Source: Saxidomus purpurata
Lineage: Eukaryota > Mollusca > Bivalvia > Venerida > Veneridae
NCBI GenBank assembly: GCA_022818135.1
Contig: JAFMSR010000012.1
Location: 12,115,157 to 12,179,156, forward strand
Direction of reading: 5' to 3'
DNA length: 64,000 bases
Below the pieces are notes generated by a model. That model searched no databases and was not told the DNA's origin. It saw only the letters and a list, made by a program, of their open reading frames with translations. Shown here one piece after another: positions 38,961 through 51,795 of the stretch (the stretch's first letter is position 1; each line of letters opens with the position of its first letter). The translations under genes and the position numbers were made by a program.

Positions 38961-41895
38961 TCAAATTGCCAGTGCTATTTTAGGTATGACTAACTAAGAA
39001 AACGTATGACGTACATATATTTGGGAATTGTTTTATGATGCAACTTGCTACTAAGACTGCATTGCATATTAAAGTGATGTTAACCTTCCCAGTGACAACT
39101 ATAATTCTAAAAAAGGCATTTAGCACTGATATTAACTCATTGAAAAAATGGCTGTTACCAAAGATAACTGAAATATACGATGTTACTGTGTAGAATAGTT
39201 TATTTCTTTCCAATAAAGTTGAATTATTCCGTTACAATCTTTCATTGACTATCTTGTTTAAAATTAATAATGTAACAGTTTATTTTCATTTCTGTTTGCT
39301 AATAAGAGAAGATGTATCTTGCCTACTTTCAAACCGCTCATTGCATTTTAAGCATCTACTTTTAGCCAAAATATAGTATGACCATTTTAGGGGTAGAATA
39401 ACTTTAACTTGAAGGGTACTTTAACTTGAATGGGACTATTACTTTAACCTGAAGGGTACTATAATTTTAACTTAAAGGGTAGTATAACTTTCACTTGAAG
39501 AGTAGTGTAATTTTTCCTATATTATCATACCTGGCAACTACATAAGGCGACCGATTAAAAAGGTGTTTCTTTTATATAAATGACCAAATATGGGTACATC
39601 AGTATTGGTAGCAGAAGGGACATGGTAGTCTCTAAAGCAGATTCAATTGTCCACAGTGCTTCTATCATTCAGTTTGTCTAGGAGTTTGGCATAGTACTTG
39701 CGCCCTAGGGCTACATACCCCTATCTCCATTTACCTCTTCGCGCATTTTCAATATTACTATGTCGACGTCAAGTTACAGGCATCTATATTTACCTCCTTG
39801 CGCATTCGAAGTTAAGTGGTCTTCCAATGGTGTGATTACAGTTATATACCATGCTCTAATAAAATATAGTTGTGAATTTAGTAATTTACATTTAATTTAA
39901 AGGTAATATATGCATGGGTATAAGCTTAATTTGTAATGTGGTGTTAATGTTAAGTTATGTATAATTTAAAAGGCTGTTGTCAAAGTTTTGTGGTTGATTG
40001 TATATGCCTGACATATATATTCTTTATTAATTAGCTTAATACGGGAATAACATGGTTTTACCTACTCCAGTCCAACTACAGTTTATACAGCTTTGACTCT
40101 GAAATAATCGAGTCAGATGGTTTACACTAAACTGTTTGTGTGTTTCTCATTCAAACGTTTTTCTCATTGATCCGTTGCCTGTCGAAAATATGCTCGTGCC
40201 GATCACGCGCGTATCCGAACTTTATGTGAGTTTTACCAAGACGCAGAATAGATTCAATTTAAAACATAATTGAGAAAAATAAACAGCATTATCCAAACAT
40301 CCAATTGTTTTTCTCCCTGCAAATTCATTAAACATGGACGAGAATCTATTAAAATCTTGAAAATATTCCCAAAATATTTAATTTCCACGTATTGTAAACT
40401 TTAAAATATTTTTGTTGCCTCACTACACGATGGTCATTTTGCACTCCGTGTCACATGTTTGACATAGAAGAAATCAAAACATTAAAGAACTTTAAGACTT
40501 CACTATAGCCATATATCCATTAAATCCCAATACACCTCTCCTGTGTGACTTTTTGTATCTTTCATTGTCGTCATACTTTAAGAAATTTGCAAAATATTTT
40601 TACGTTGAAACTGTTATACAGACAGTGCATGAAATAGAAAAAATCCTTAATAATTTATTCATTAACCAGAATATTTTTATAGTGTTTTTCTGTTTTTGCT
40701 TGGATTTTTTTAAAACAAAAATATTCACTTTTAAATATCTTTACAGTTGAAGTTTTGAAACTGCTCTGGAAATTATATTGCTTACACTTTTGATAAATCT
40801 TGAAAGGGAAATAGTAAGACAGCAGACACCAAGTTATATAGTGATGTAGAATAGATTTTGAAACTATTCAGGCTCAAAATATAGGATAAATCAGAGGTTA
40901 ACGGGTAAATGAGAAAGCATATACTTGTTACAGAGGTGAAAGGTCGTCACATAAATGAGGAAAGAATAAGATGTAAGAGTTTTTTGCAAGGTTTTTGATT
41001 GTTTTGTCACATTATAATGAAGTTTTCTAGTTGTTACGTAAAAAGAGATTTTTCTTAAGTGCGTATGCGCCGACTCTACTGTTTAAAGGTAACGGACAAC
41101 TTAACTTTAATGTAAACAAAATGTTTATCGGTAAAATGGTCAAATGAAGCAAGCAGTAAAAGAGTTATGTTTATTTTGCAGACGAGAGTCAATGTGAAAG
41201 CCAAGTTTATACATTTTGGTCAATATATTGTTGTTCTATGTTACGTAATTATAGATTATCAATAACCCCGTTTGACTGTTGACATTACTGTGTCAAATAT
41301 TGGACAGAAAAATCAACGAAATGAAAATATTATCACACGGTAAATTGAAAAATTCAATTATTCAATACATAAAGTCATCATCAATTGAAATATTAATATC
41401 TTATACGGCGCAACGTGATTATGTTATTGGAAATCCTACTCAGGTTTTCAAATAAGTGTTACAGCAGCAGTCGACTATGGTATACTATTTAACAGAAATA
41501 TATAAAACGGATAGTAAAACAGGCAAAAATATTCAAAAGTGTATCAGGTACAAATGTTTTTAATTGCTCCGGACTATTCTAATAATTGAACTCTTTGCAA
41601 ATCACGTTGAAGTACCAAACTGGAATATTAAAAATTTTGATTTCGTGAATATCTGTACAGGTGATGGACATACATGTAGAATAACAAATTCATGCTTGAT
41701 TAAATATGAACAAAGACTTTAAAAATCACAGTTTAAAGACTTAAGTTTGAGGATGGTCTTGTCGCTGAATGGTACTTTGTTTGATAGTGATTGAGGAGTT
41801 TTTTTCTCAACTTTAATCAGTTCGCAAAACTTGGATTTTTTTTTAATTCAATAAATCCTGTATAGTTGGTCCATGTATACGAGATAAACATTAAA
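38960..41895. other. gene-free stretch with one minisatellite
   Basis: Apart from the tandem repeat at 39391-39515 I see no gene, element or duplicate. Base composition stays AT-rich, and the longest frames (under 80 codons) lack any recognisable motif. Confidence 0.5.
39391..39515. repeat. minisatellite, unit about 25-29 bp, about five copies
   Basis: Variants of ACTTTAACTTGAAGGGTA recur between 39400 and 39510 with small length changes. They are separated by GTACTATAA- or GTAGTATAA-like linkers. Confidence 0.75.
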
Positions 41896-42151
41896 GTGTA
41901 AGATCCCCAAATGTTAAATTGGCCACAAGCGTGAAATATTTTACCCTATATGTAAAAACTTGCAACAATTGTGAAACTCTTGCCGCAACCCGGGCTCAAA
42001 TGTGAACTAATTTAAATTTTGTATTTGTAAAAGAATTCGATAAATGTGAAAAACAGTTGTAACGTTTTTACGAATAGGCTGAAATTTGTTCATTTAAGCG
42101 TCCAATTACATTTGTGACATTACATTTTTTCATATTTGGAGGTCCTACACA
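41896..42151. mobile_element. small TIR element, non-coding
   Basis: GTGTAAGATCCCCAAATG at the left mirrors CATATTTGGAGGTCCTACAC at the right as an imperfect inverted repeat. The 256-bp interior repeats AATGTGAAA- and TGTGACATTAC-like words and has no coding frame. The size and layout fit a MITE. Confidence 0.6.
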
Positions 42152-45100
42152 TATGATTCGATGAAGCCGCTCTGTACATATTATTTGCTTTATGAAACGG
42201 AATACCAGAGCGCTTGCTATTGAAAATGTCTGCATCAGTCTCTGTCACAGAAATAAGGCTTTTCTCTGCATTTTATCTTAAGATTTCATTATTTTCGATT
42301 AAATTGCAATTTGCACAGTTAAGATTTATCATTTTCAATTAGAAATATTCCGAAATACCTAGATCCGATATTAGAAGACAGTCGCATACCGTTAGACTCT
42401 TTGAAGACCGTATTGGTATTTTATTTAATGGAGCAAGTAGCTAGATGTGTGGAGGACTTTGTCACAGCATTACAATGCTGCTAGTAGGCGGAATTTAAGA
42501 CAATGTGATAATTTCTAGGAAAAGCTGCTTGGAAACATTCTCTTGTGGAAGGCAATTCTAAAAGAAAATATTTTTAACAAAAAGCAAAAACAAAAGCTGG
42601 GATAAAAATGGATAGATATTTGGATCGGAGGATGAGAGTCCGCCAGATTTTTATTGATTTTATGGTAAGTTCTTTTTATAACTGAATGAAAATTGTAATA
42701 CTTGAGTATTCAAAAGTTGTATCATTGTACAAAGTCGGGTTTCGCAACAGCAATAAGATGGTCTGTTCTTGAGCTTATGTATCGTTATATTAAACCTAAC
42801 TTTGTAAATAGATATGACTTGACCTGACTTCAAATTACTTTCGTGCCGAAATTTTTATAAGCACGGTGCAAGGTTAAGATCAGCTTTACTACGAATGATG
42901 AAGCTGTTTGGGTATTGTAGTTTATAACATCACATTGGGTAAATTTGTGATTTATCATTAACCATCATTGAAATGGTGAGAAAAAAAACGTTTGTACAAT
43001 AAAGGAAAAGAATACTTTATTCTAAATTTTCACATCCGGAGTCAGATTTAATAATTACACCAACCTTTTAATATCACAAATGAAATATTGTAGTATATAC
43101 AATTGAATAGATGTTTTTTAAAGGAATAAAGTTTCAATAAAAAACTTAATTCTATAAAGACAGCAAACTTACTTCGGAAGTTGATACTTACTTGACTGTA
43201 TAAATGATCGGTTTTTAAACTCGGTTTTTATAATTATGTAAAATACATTAGCGATTAAAGTGATTAATTTTGTTCTAGTATTTTCTCTATGTACAGATTC
43301 AATACATACAATAATCAAACGTTCGTAATACAGTTTTAAAAACCATTCATTCATCTATTTTTCTTCTTTTTTTCTTTGCCTTCCTTATATGCGGTGTTTT
43401 CTTTCTGTTTGTTCTGCCTTTTTCTGTCTTTCCTCGGGTAATATAACTGTTGAATTTAAATTATGAATTGATATGTACAACACATATAAATAGCATTATG
43501 TTATATTAGTTCTATACATTGAAGTGTTGTAACCAACGTAGTCTTATCAAAAGTGCTTTACTCTGCGTAAGACACATCAAATATTCAGCAAGCAAATAGT
43601 TATTCATTCGGCTAGAAACGGCTATTTTAGTCTGAAGTATTTCAGGATCAAACACTATTGTTGTACAACTTTCTATATATAAATGTCTCTGTAAAATATC
43701 TAAATACGGGTATAGATTTGAATTTGTAAGGGAATTGAGTTAATCAATCTGATATTTCTTTTATTGAAACGCGTGTTTTAATAAACTTTGGCATTCTATT
43801 ATTGGACCTTCTGGTAAGATGATTTTAATCTTAGAACAAACGTTTATGGGATGTGACGTTTTTAGCTAGGAAAGATCCGAAGGTGACTTTGTACAGTTAC
43901 AATGAATGAAATTACATTACATTTATATAAACGTAGTCGGGAGATGAATTGAAAATCTAATAAAAGAACAACTTAAGTTAGTTTCAAAAAGTCGAACCCG
44001 AACTCATTTCATGCAGCGCGTTAATTAATAACAAGAAAAACTATGAAACAAAGTATCACAGCGGTCCCACACACACTACTGACATGTAAATATTTTGATG
44101 GTTGGTGTTGAGGCATGGTCCCAAAAGAACTCAAGGAAACCAATTCTGCCCGCAATAATAAAGTTGAAGTTCAGTAACTGGATAAAGATTTTAGCTTTCT
44201 CATCGTAACATAACAACACGAGCTCAACCTATATTATAATATTGTAGTTTCTTCTAACTAACTAAAGCAGTTCTTTGAAAGCAATTGGTTTGGCAATCTA
44301 AGTGAACATTACTTGAGGAAAGCAAAGTCGAGCTCTGTAGCACCGGGAGTCATGTGCGTCTTAGTTTATCAATATTGGCCAAATTACATACCAAGACCAA
44401 AGAGGACACTGAGTAACCCTGACAGCTCATTTATAATTCATTTCTTGTTTTCTTCTTGTACATCCTAATGGCTATTCTAGGGACAGATTTTAACAGTGTC
44501 TTACATTCATCGATGTGTTGGTAACTTTTATATTTTCAAGGATCGGTTTTGTTTGCATCTTTTTAAATTTTGAAACTGGTGCATTATCACAAAATAGCAT
44601 TTAGTTGTCGCGTGTATTGTGAAAATAATATACTGGCATACATATCGTTCTTACAATTACCACATTATGTATGTATGATGCGTGCAGTTATGTCGTCAAG
44701 GGTAACTGTCATATTTACCAGAATTATCCAACAAAAATAGATATGTGACAGATTTGAAGTTACTTAATGTAAATTCAGAAACATTTGTAAATACATTGTT
44801 TAATATTTGCGACTGAACAAAACTTGGTTACTACGTGGTAATAAGCATTCCCGGAAGTGTGCCAGTCGCCATTATGTTTTTATAACAAAGAATCATTAAG
44901 CATATTAGGTAATCATTTTCATAATAACAATATACCATATAGTATATAATAATATATAAAGATATGAACTATTACAATGTAAATACTGTTACTGGTACTA
45001 TTTTGTCACTTTTGAAGTACTTTAAAAGGAAGTACTGCGGACCTATATACTCATGGATTTGAAACTCTAGTATCTTCCTCCACAAAGTAACCTATTTATA

Positions 45101-46980
45101 GCGGCCCGAGATTTTGTTTCGATATTTTTGCATCCAATGACAAAATTTTCGTGATCATCCGAATATCCGAATCAATTCCGACTGTCGTCGCCGATACTGA
45201 AATGAATGAGTCTTCGTCGACTTTTTCTCAAAATTTATTGCTCAATTGTTTGTACCTTTTTGTTTTGTGTGTATTGTTTGTAATATGAAACTTTTATCGA
45301 TTTTTTTTGTTGAAAATAATTTGTGAAAATCCACGGATTTTTCACCAACCAACGAAAACGAAATGTTATTCCGATACGTTTTATCGCAATGGCCGCGTTA
45401 TAAAGCTATCGTTTGATACGTAAAATACATTTGTTTAACATTTGGTATCTTAAAAAAAAATAAACGTCCGTTGTATCAATCAAATATCGCATTTTTCCTT
45501 CTTTATAAACAAGTCGAGCAACTGTTTTACGATATAAGAGCTGTCGCCATGCGTGCGCAATGCATTATTGGTGACTTCTTGGAAGTTGCCAATCCATATA
45601 GATCAACGGAAGTATGAAATCAAAACCTTGAATATTCAACTTTGAATTGGATAAAAAAAAAAACCGACACTGTTTTTTTTCACATTGAAGAACTAACAAC
45701 AATTCAATTACATAGTTTTCATTATTGTTAAGAAGATTGTTCCTTGGTTACTTTTAAATATCGTCAGCGTTCGAAAACCGACAAAGGTAGTAGATTTATT
45801 TAACTGACATTTTCTTGTCCTGTGTGGTTTTAAATGCCTACCTATGTTTCCATCTGTGAGAAAGCGCTCGCCAAGTATGTCCCGTCAACAACGTTTACTG
45901 ACATTTCAAATCTGCAACAAGCATTTACGGTGCAGAAGCCAACGGATGTCTATAGGTCATCAGACAAAATTATCACCGTGTGTAAAATGCGATTTTGCAA
46001 TGGGTCGGTATATTGCACCGAAATTTCAGCAATCTTCATACATTTAATTACAAAGGTTATTACACTGTCTGAAACAAACTTATCTTCATCGAGATCGGTC
46101 TCATTTCCCAGCTAATCTGATTTTGTAGAAATTACAAAAAGGGTGCATTCAGTCATCTATTTAGATGCATTTCTTTTCACATAGATAACTGTATTCATTA
46201 GTGTGTTAAAATACAGATGATAAAAAGTCACATTATTTAGCCAAGCAAATTAAAAAAGATGCAAATTACAATCCTTTGACGACTACTAGCTTGCCGCCCG
46301 CCCTTTTTATAAAAAAATTACAAACATGTTTTTGATATGTACGGTAAAGATGCCTTTGTTAAGATTTCCTGTTGTATTTTAGTCATAAGAATTTCCTAGA
46401 CATATTTCTCTCGGTTATTACCTTGGCATATGTTTGAAACCAATCCTCGGCTTGCTTGGCAGTATAGGGCGAGTCCAATTCTGGAATATACTATTGATGT
46501 TTGAGTGCAAGGCCATTATGAGTCACTTATACACATCCAATCAGGAACACTCCTTGAACGTAACAGTTTCTAGCAGGCAATGCAACTTTGTTGAAGAGTG
46601 TAAGAAAAAAACGTTAAAATGTGAAAAGTGTGAAAAGATTTTGGAAATACAGGAAAGGATATGGCATGTAAAGGCAAAGTTAAAAACGATAAGGAAGTTT
46701 AGTAAAAGAAACATTGTGAAGCCTTTTAAAGCTATGCGATTGCTTATCGGGGTGGGGAGCGGACGCTACCTTCGATTTAACATTGTTTTAAGTGTCTTAA
46801 AATCACAAATGAAGTACCCCTCCTTCATTCCAGTTGTTTATATAGACAATTTCATAATATCAGTTTCACTGTAGGAAGAGCTATGAGAATGTGCCATGTC
46901 TGTTTCTTGAATGGAACAAATATATTTTCCTAGTATAAAGCCCGCCTACATGATACAACAGAAACCCAATCCCAAAAGCA
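42152..46980. other. gene-free stretch, nothing firmly recognised
   Basis: The longest frame (46434-46874, 146 codons) starts at TTG, not ATG, and holds no domain that I recognise. Its Cys/Lys-rich middle (EECKKKTLKCEKCEK) is low in complexity. Two overlapping frames near 45834-46115 are equally unsupported. No repeat structure stands out except A runs near 45650. Confidence 0.45.
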
Positions 46981-47310
46981 AAAATAAATACTGGCAAATG
47001 ATAATGGACAGGAAGGACGATAAACGCTTAATGTATAGTTCTAAGTATATCCTCTAAAACGCGAAATAAGTTTATTTTTAAGATCATATACAACTTTATG
47101 TAGAAAGTCTCATTAACTGAAACACTCCCCAGAAATTATTAATGGTTCCCTATTCACGTATATAATGAACGAAAGACACCCATTGATTTACTGGAAATAA
47201 AATAAGACTCGAGTAAGTGATTTTGTCTTAACAAATACTGCACTGCGTAGATCTTTATGAGAAAAGATAAATCGAAATGATGTGCACCAGAAGTGACTTT
47301 GTGTTCTTAA
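46980..47310. repeat. short ancient duplication, unit E (partner of 53870-54225)
   Basis: Shared landmarks are ATTGATTT followed by GACTCGAGTA or its diverged form, AAATCGAAA, and TGTGCACCAGAAGTGACTTT against TGTGCACCAGGAGTGTCTTT. Homology fades on both sides, so the limits are approximate. Confidence 0.6.
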
Positions 47311-47499
47311 AGGTCAGATACTCCTATCGTTTTTCCCGTTGTTTTACATTGTTTATATAGCCAAAAGGTGACCCTGTATCATACCCACTTATCGAGTGTC
47401 GACCAATATATTTTTCTTCGATCATATTAGTCTCTCGGACACCAAAGAATGCTATTTTTATATGGACATAACCATCCCTGGTTTTTTTCATCAACTTTG

Positions 47500-47980
47500 C
47501 ATGGGGGGCAACCGGCGGGACTTAAATAAGATCTTTTATTTTATGTTTTCCAGTGAATTATAGAGTTTTCTCAGTGAAATAAAAGTGATAATCCACAGTT
47601 TTGAAACAGTGGATTACCATTTTTATTTTTCACTGTTTTTGCAATCTTTAGCCCGGATTTACGTCAAAAAGTATACCGAGCGTTATTAAGCTGGAGACCA
47701 TGCGACGATGACGTCGTTTAAATGACGTCATTTGTTCTATGTTTTCTGATGACGTTTCCCGCGATTTTCGATGTTTTATAGAAAAAACTCAATAAAACAT
47801 AGAGTTTTAACCATAAAATAAACAGAAAAATTGTTGGTATCGGTGTAATTTCACGTTAATTTCACTCGTGAACACCAAAAGTAGTTATTTTCACTCGTGG
47901 ACTCGTGAAAATATCACTTTTGGTGCCCACTCGGTGAAATTATAACGTGATCTTACACCGAAACCAACAATTATCCTCTA
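47500..47980. mobile_element. fold-back element with three hairpins
   Basis: At 47829-47973 the arm ATTGTTGGTATCGGTGTAA, continuing through CACCAAAAGT, pairs with the far arm ending CACCGAAACCAACAAT. A smaller stem, TAATCCAC...GTGGATTA, sits at about 47591-47617, and TGACGTCGTTTAAATGACGTCA sits between them. The unit interrupts the duplicated pair E to the right. Its outer limits are inferred. Confidence 0.65.
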
Positions 47981-50134
47981 TTTAATTTTTTAATACAACC
48001 ATTATCTAAAGAAATTTATCTAATTTTATTAAAAATGGTAACTGTATAAATCCAACTCGGTAACTTCAACCTGTTGTAGAAATTTCCAAATTAAAACCTG
48101 TATATGGAGGGCAATAGTGACTTAAAATAATTTCAAAAATATTACTCGAAAACAACTTTTACGAAAGCATTCAAACATAAAAAAACTCAAAATGATAATG
48201 TAAAGAAAATGTATGGCGATTTATATATCTTTTTGATAGTTCTTCTTTTCTGACAATTAAATAGAAAATACATGATACTATTTAAAGAAATTAAAAGTTT
48301 TGTATGTAGAGTGTTGCAGTCCAAGTTTATGCATAGAATGTTGTTATTAAGTCCATAAGGACAGTTGGAACAAGTTACTTCGAGTGTCAATCTTTATTCC
48401 ATGAGTCTAAAGCAATCTTTATCAAATCAATCTGGCATAAGTCTTCTTTCCCACATTCATAATAACTGAGATAAAGAGAGCGTTTTCAGCTTTTACGCTG
48501 GTAACTTTGAGTAACGAGAGTTCACTGTCGAACAACTGGTCTTTGTATAGTGTAATGATAAGATGTCTTACAGTTTTCCATCGGGCCTGTTGCCTTTTTC
48601 GTAAGCAGTTGTTCAAAGACTTTAGTAACTTCAAAATGCGTAAAAATGGATACTGGTATAGCTTATAAGGCTGCATGTTTCTGTCAATATAATATTTAAA
48701 TGATTCGACTTTTCTAATTGTTAGATATATTCATAAAATGATCCTTCAGGGTTTTGCTCATCCCCAGCTTCATCCTTGCCATGTAAAATTTAATTTTTAA
48801 CTTTATGTTTCTGCGATCAGCAAGCTTTAATGAATGCCGTAATATAATTTTGGTACTTGTTTTTATCAACTGAATCTATTAATAGACATTTTTACGGCGC
48901 ACGTTTCGTCAGTGCGGTTATTAGGTTAATATACAATTTTTTGTTCTGCCATGTAAGCAATCTTTTGTAGGTTAGCAAACATCAAATCATTTAAGAAACC
49001 GGTCTAAATTAACTTATCAAACGATCTATATATGATGCTTTGTCCTATTTAATCAATATCAAATTTCTTTCATAAGTTTCTTGTAAATAGTATCGGATAG
49101 TGATCTACTTCGGTACCTTAACCTCAACAATTCACTCTGGAGATTTGAATTAAATATGATCTATGATCTTCGCAACTGATTTACTTACTCTACTGGGACA
49201 TGTTACGAATTGACTTACATCAGAAGTATGGATAAACTCTTCGCATCTGTTGCTGCTGTAATTACCATCTGATAGAAATTCAATGTTAAACTCGTTTATA
49301 TATAAACAGTACTTCTATAGTTTTTAAGGCATAGTGAAATTGATTTTCATATTCACTAATCTCCCATTGGAGTGAGTTAGTATGACATAATGTTAAACAG
49401 AAAAGTTTTACAAAATTTTGTGTAGAATTCTAATCAAATACTCTCGGTTATATCAATTTTCAAAGTAGAACGGGAAACAAATGACAGGTCTTCAGATAAT
49501 ATTGTATTTGACTCTATTTCCGCCTCCATATTCTAAGTTTCGATTTTTTATTTCAAAACCAAACCCATTTATTTGTAACATCGAGTTAGGAATTATTATC
49601 ATTCAAAATAGTATCACATAACCGTAAAATATCTACGGAATGTTTTCCACTTCATGCAATTTAAATTTCATTAAGTTTAGGCAAATGACGTCAAACGGTT
49701 AAGATTCTTTTTTGTCACTGTCTTTCTGTCAAGAGAAAACATCTTTAAAGGTCCAATTCTAACGAAAGCAAAAATTCAAATATACTTTAAAAACACAAAA
49801 ATAAGTTAGTTTTAATAAAAAATGAAAGTTGGTACGTAGAAATTCTAAATAAACCACAGTACATGTACAATTATTTTTCTATGCATTATGAAGAAAGTTA
49901 AAAAGACCTGGGTAGTCATTTTGTCGAATCACTGAAATTTCAACATAATACACATACTTCTCTTCGTGTTCCAAACACTTTCTGTAAATTTTAACCTGTA
50001 AATCTTCATTATTTAGTGTCTTGCATAAGGCAATGTACTTGCCATTGAAATAACTGTCACTTAATTTTCGCTTAGTAGTGGACCTTTAAGGTGGTGAACT
50101 CCTAATTAATACCTCCGCTTGAAACTCTTCAATC
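47980..50134. other. gene-free AT-rich stretch
   Basis: No frame above 84 codons and no repeat that I can define. Two minus-strand frames (48187-48390 and 48422-48676) have no recognisable motif. Confidence 0.45.
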
Positions 50135-50228
50135 TTAATGCAATAGCCAAGGTTGTTAAGCACAGGACTATAGATCTTTTGAGGTTTTCCAGGCGTAGGT
50201 TCAAATCCAGCTGGAACCACATTTTTTT
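50135..50228 (+). pseudogene. tRNA-like sequence, probable tRNA pseudogene or SINE head
   Basis: TAGCCAAGGTTGTTAAGCAC resembles the A box of Leu/Ser-type tRNAs and AGGTTCAAATCC is a good B box. The spacing fits a tRNA with a long variable arm. A run of seven T at 50222 could stop RNA polymerase III. The 3' acceptor strand CTGGAACC has no matching 5' strand and the D stem is poor, so a working tRNA is unlikely. Confidence 0.5.
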
Positions 50229-50724
50229 AACTTTCTCAACTTTAACTCTGTTTTCATTATTTTGCATTTTTCTACATATGTTTGTATTGTTTTTACACTA
50301 ACAAGAAAATAAATATTTTTACACATAAGTATTAGCATATTTGAATACTCTATTGTTTGCAGGCCCGTCTAAAATCGCTGATGGGAAATTTCAAACTCTA
50401 ATTATTTTAAATAGAGATGGTTAAACATTGTAAATTTTTGGCATGTTGTTCCCAAAATGTTATAGATAATTATGAATATACAGAAAGTCATTCTTCATTT
50501 CTTGAAAATGTTGATTTTTCTCAAAAACTTTGACGTTCAAAATTGAACATGGTCAAAAAATTACATGAAAATTGTAATACTATCTGATTATTTCATAAAA
50601 GTTTTATAAAATTTGTTGATAATATGGTACATGGTGTATAATTTCTGAAACAAAATTTAGTTCTTGTTACTCTAATACCAAATTTGTACCAAATAATTGA
50701 ATAATAAATGAATACATGCATTTT

Positions 50725-51795
50725 TAGCTCGTCTGATTTTTGAAAAAAATGACGAGCTATTGTCGTCACTTGATTGTCGTCGTCTTCGTCGTTGTCGTTG
50801 TCGTTGGTTAAGTTTTGCGTTTAGGTCACTTACATGGAAACTATCAAAGCATCACTTTGAAACTTGGAAAGCTTGTTCATCTAATATCCTTCTTCACATT
50901 GTATGCTAAAAATGCTGAGTCTGACCTGTTTTTTTGGGTAAAAAACATGAATTTTGATTGATTTTGGTTGATTTTGAGAATTGGACATAGCTTCATCATT
51001 TTTTGTTAGATTGATTTCAATTTGTTCACAAACAATAAATGGATAATGTACTTCAACATATCAAACGGGATTTTGAGTTTTACATTTATGGGGGATATTT
51101 TAATATTTTTGGACTTTGTAGTTTTTAGCTAGTCTGATTTTTTAAGTTTTGCGTTTAGGTCAGTTACATGCAAACTATCAAAGCTATCACTTTGAAAATT
51201 GAAATACCTGTTCACTATCAAATGTACAATAGAATGAAGGAAGAGTTTTACAAGTTACATAACCCTGTCATGTATTTTGACTGGGTTATTGCCCCTTCTT
51301 AACTTAGAAAGTTTCACACACACAATATTTTTGTAATAGTGAACATAATGCAACCAAACTTAGTGTATAGGAAGTATTTATGAATATTTTTTAAATTGGA
51401 TTGTGTTTTGGGGCTGCTGGGGTCAAGGTCACTGTTACTAAAAATAGGAAAACCGTAATATTTTCAATATCTTTAGTTACAATTGACATAACGTAACTAA
51501 ATTATTAAGTGTGTCATATATATAAATGAAGACTTTTATTGGGATTGTGTTTGGGGCTCATGGAGTCAAAGCTCAGGATTTTTTTCTAAAAATAGAAAAC
51601 TGGGAAAACACAATATCTTTAGTTGCAGTTGAATAATTGTGACCAAACTTATGTCTAGTAATTATTATGAAAACCTTTTGTGGGATTGTGTTTCGGGGTC
51701 AAGGACACTGTTACTTAAATAAAATGGTAATAAATAAACCGTAAAAGGATGAAATCAGACGAGCGTCAGGCACCCGTAGGCGGTGCTCTTGTTTA
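50725..51795 (+). mobile_element. interspersed element framed by AGCTCGTCTGATT inverted ends
   Basis: The left end AGCTCGTCTGATTTTTG and the right end AAATCAGACGAGCG are inverted repeats, and the right end is followed by CACCCGTAGGCGGTGCTCTT. A GTC/GTT microsatellite lies near the left end (50770-50808). At 51126 a second, slightly altered left end appears, followed by a second copy of AAGTTTTGCGTTTAGGTCA, so this is a nested or partly duplicated element. I recall this repeat as widespread in bivalves. It has no coding frame. Confidence 0.75.

Noticed and set aside
46434..46874. 146-codon frame, the longest apart from the channel gene
   Set aside because: It begins at TTG, has no recognisable domain, and its length is possible by chance in 64 kb of AT-rich sequence.
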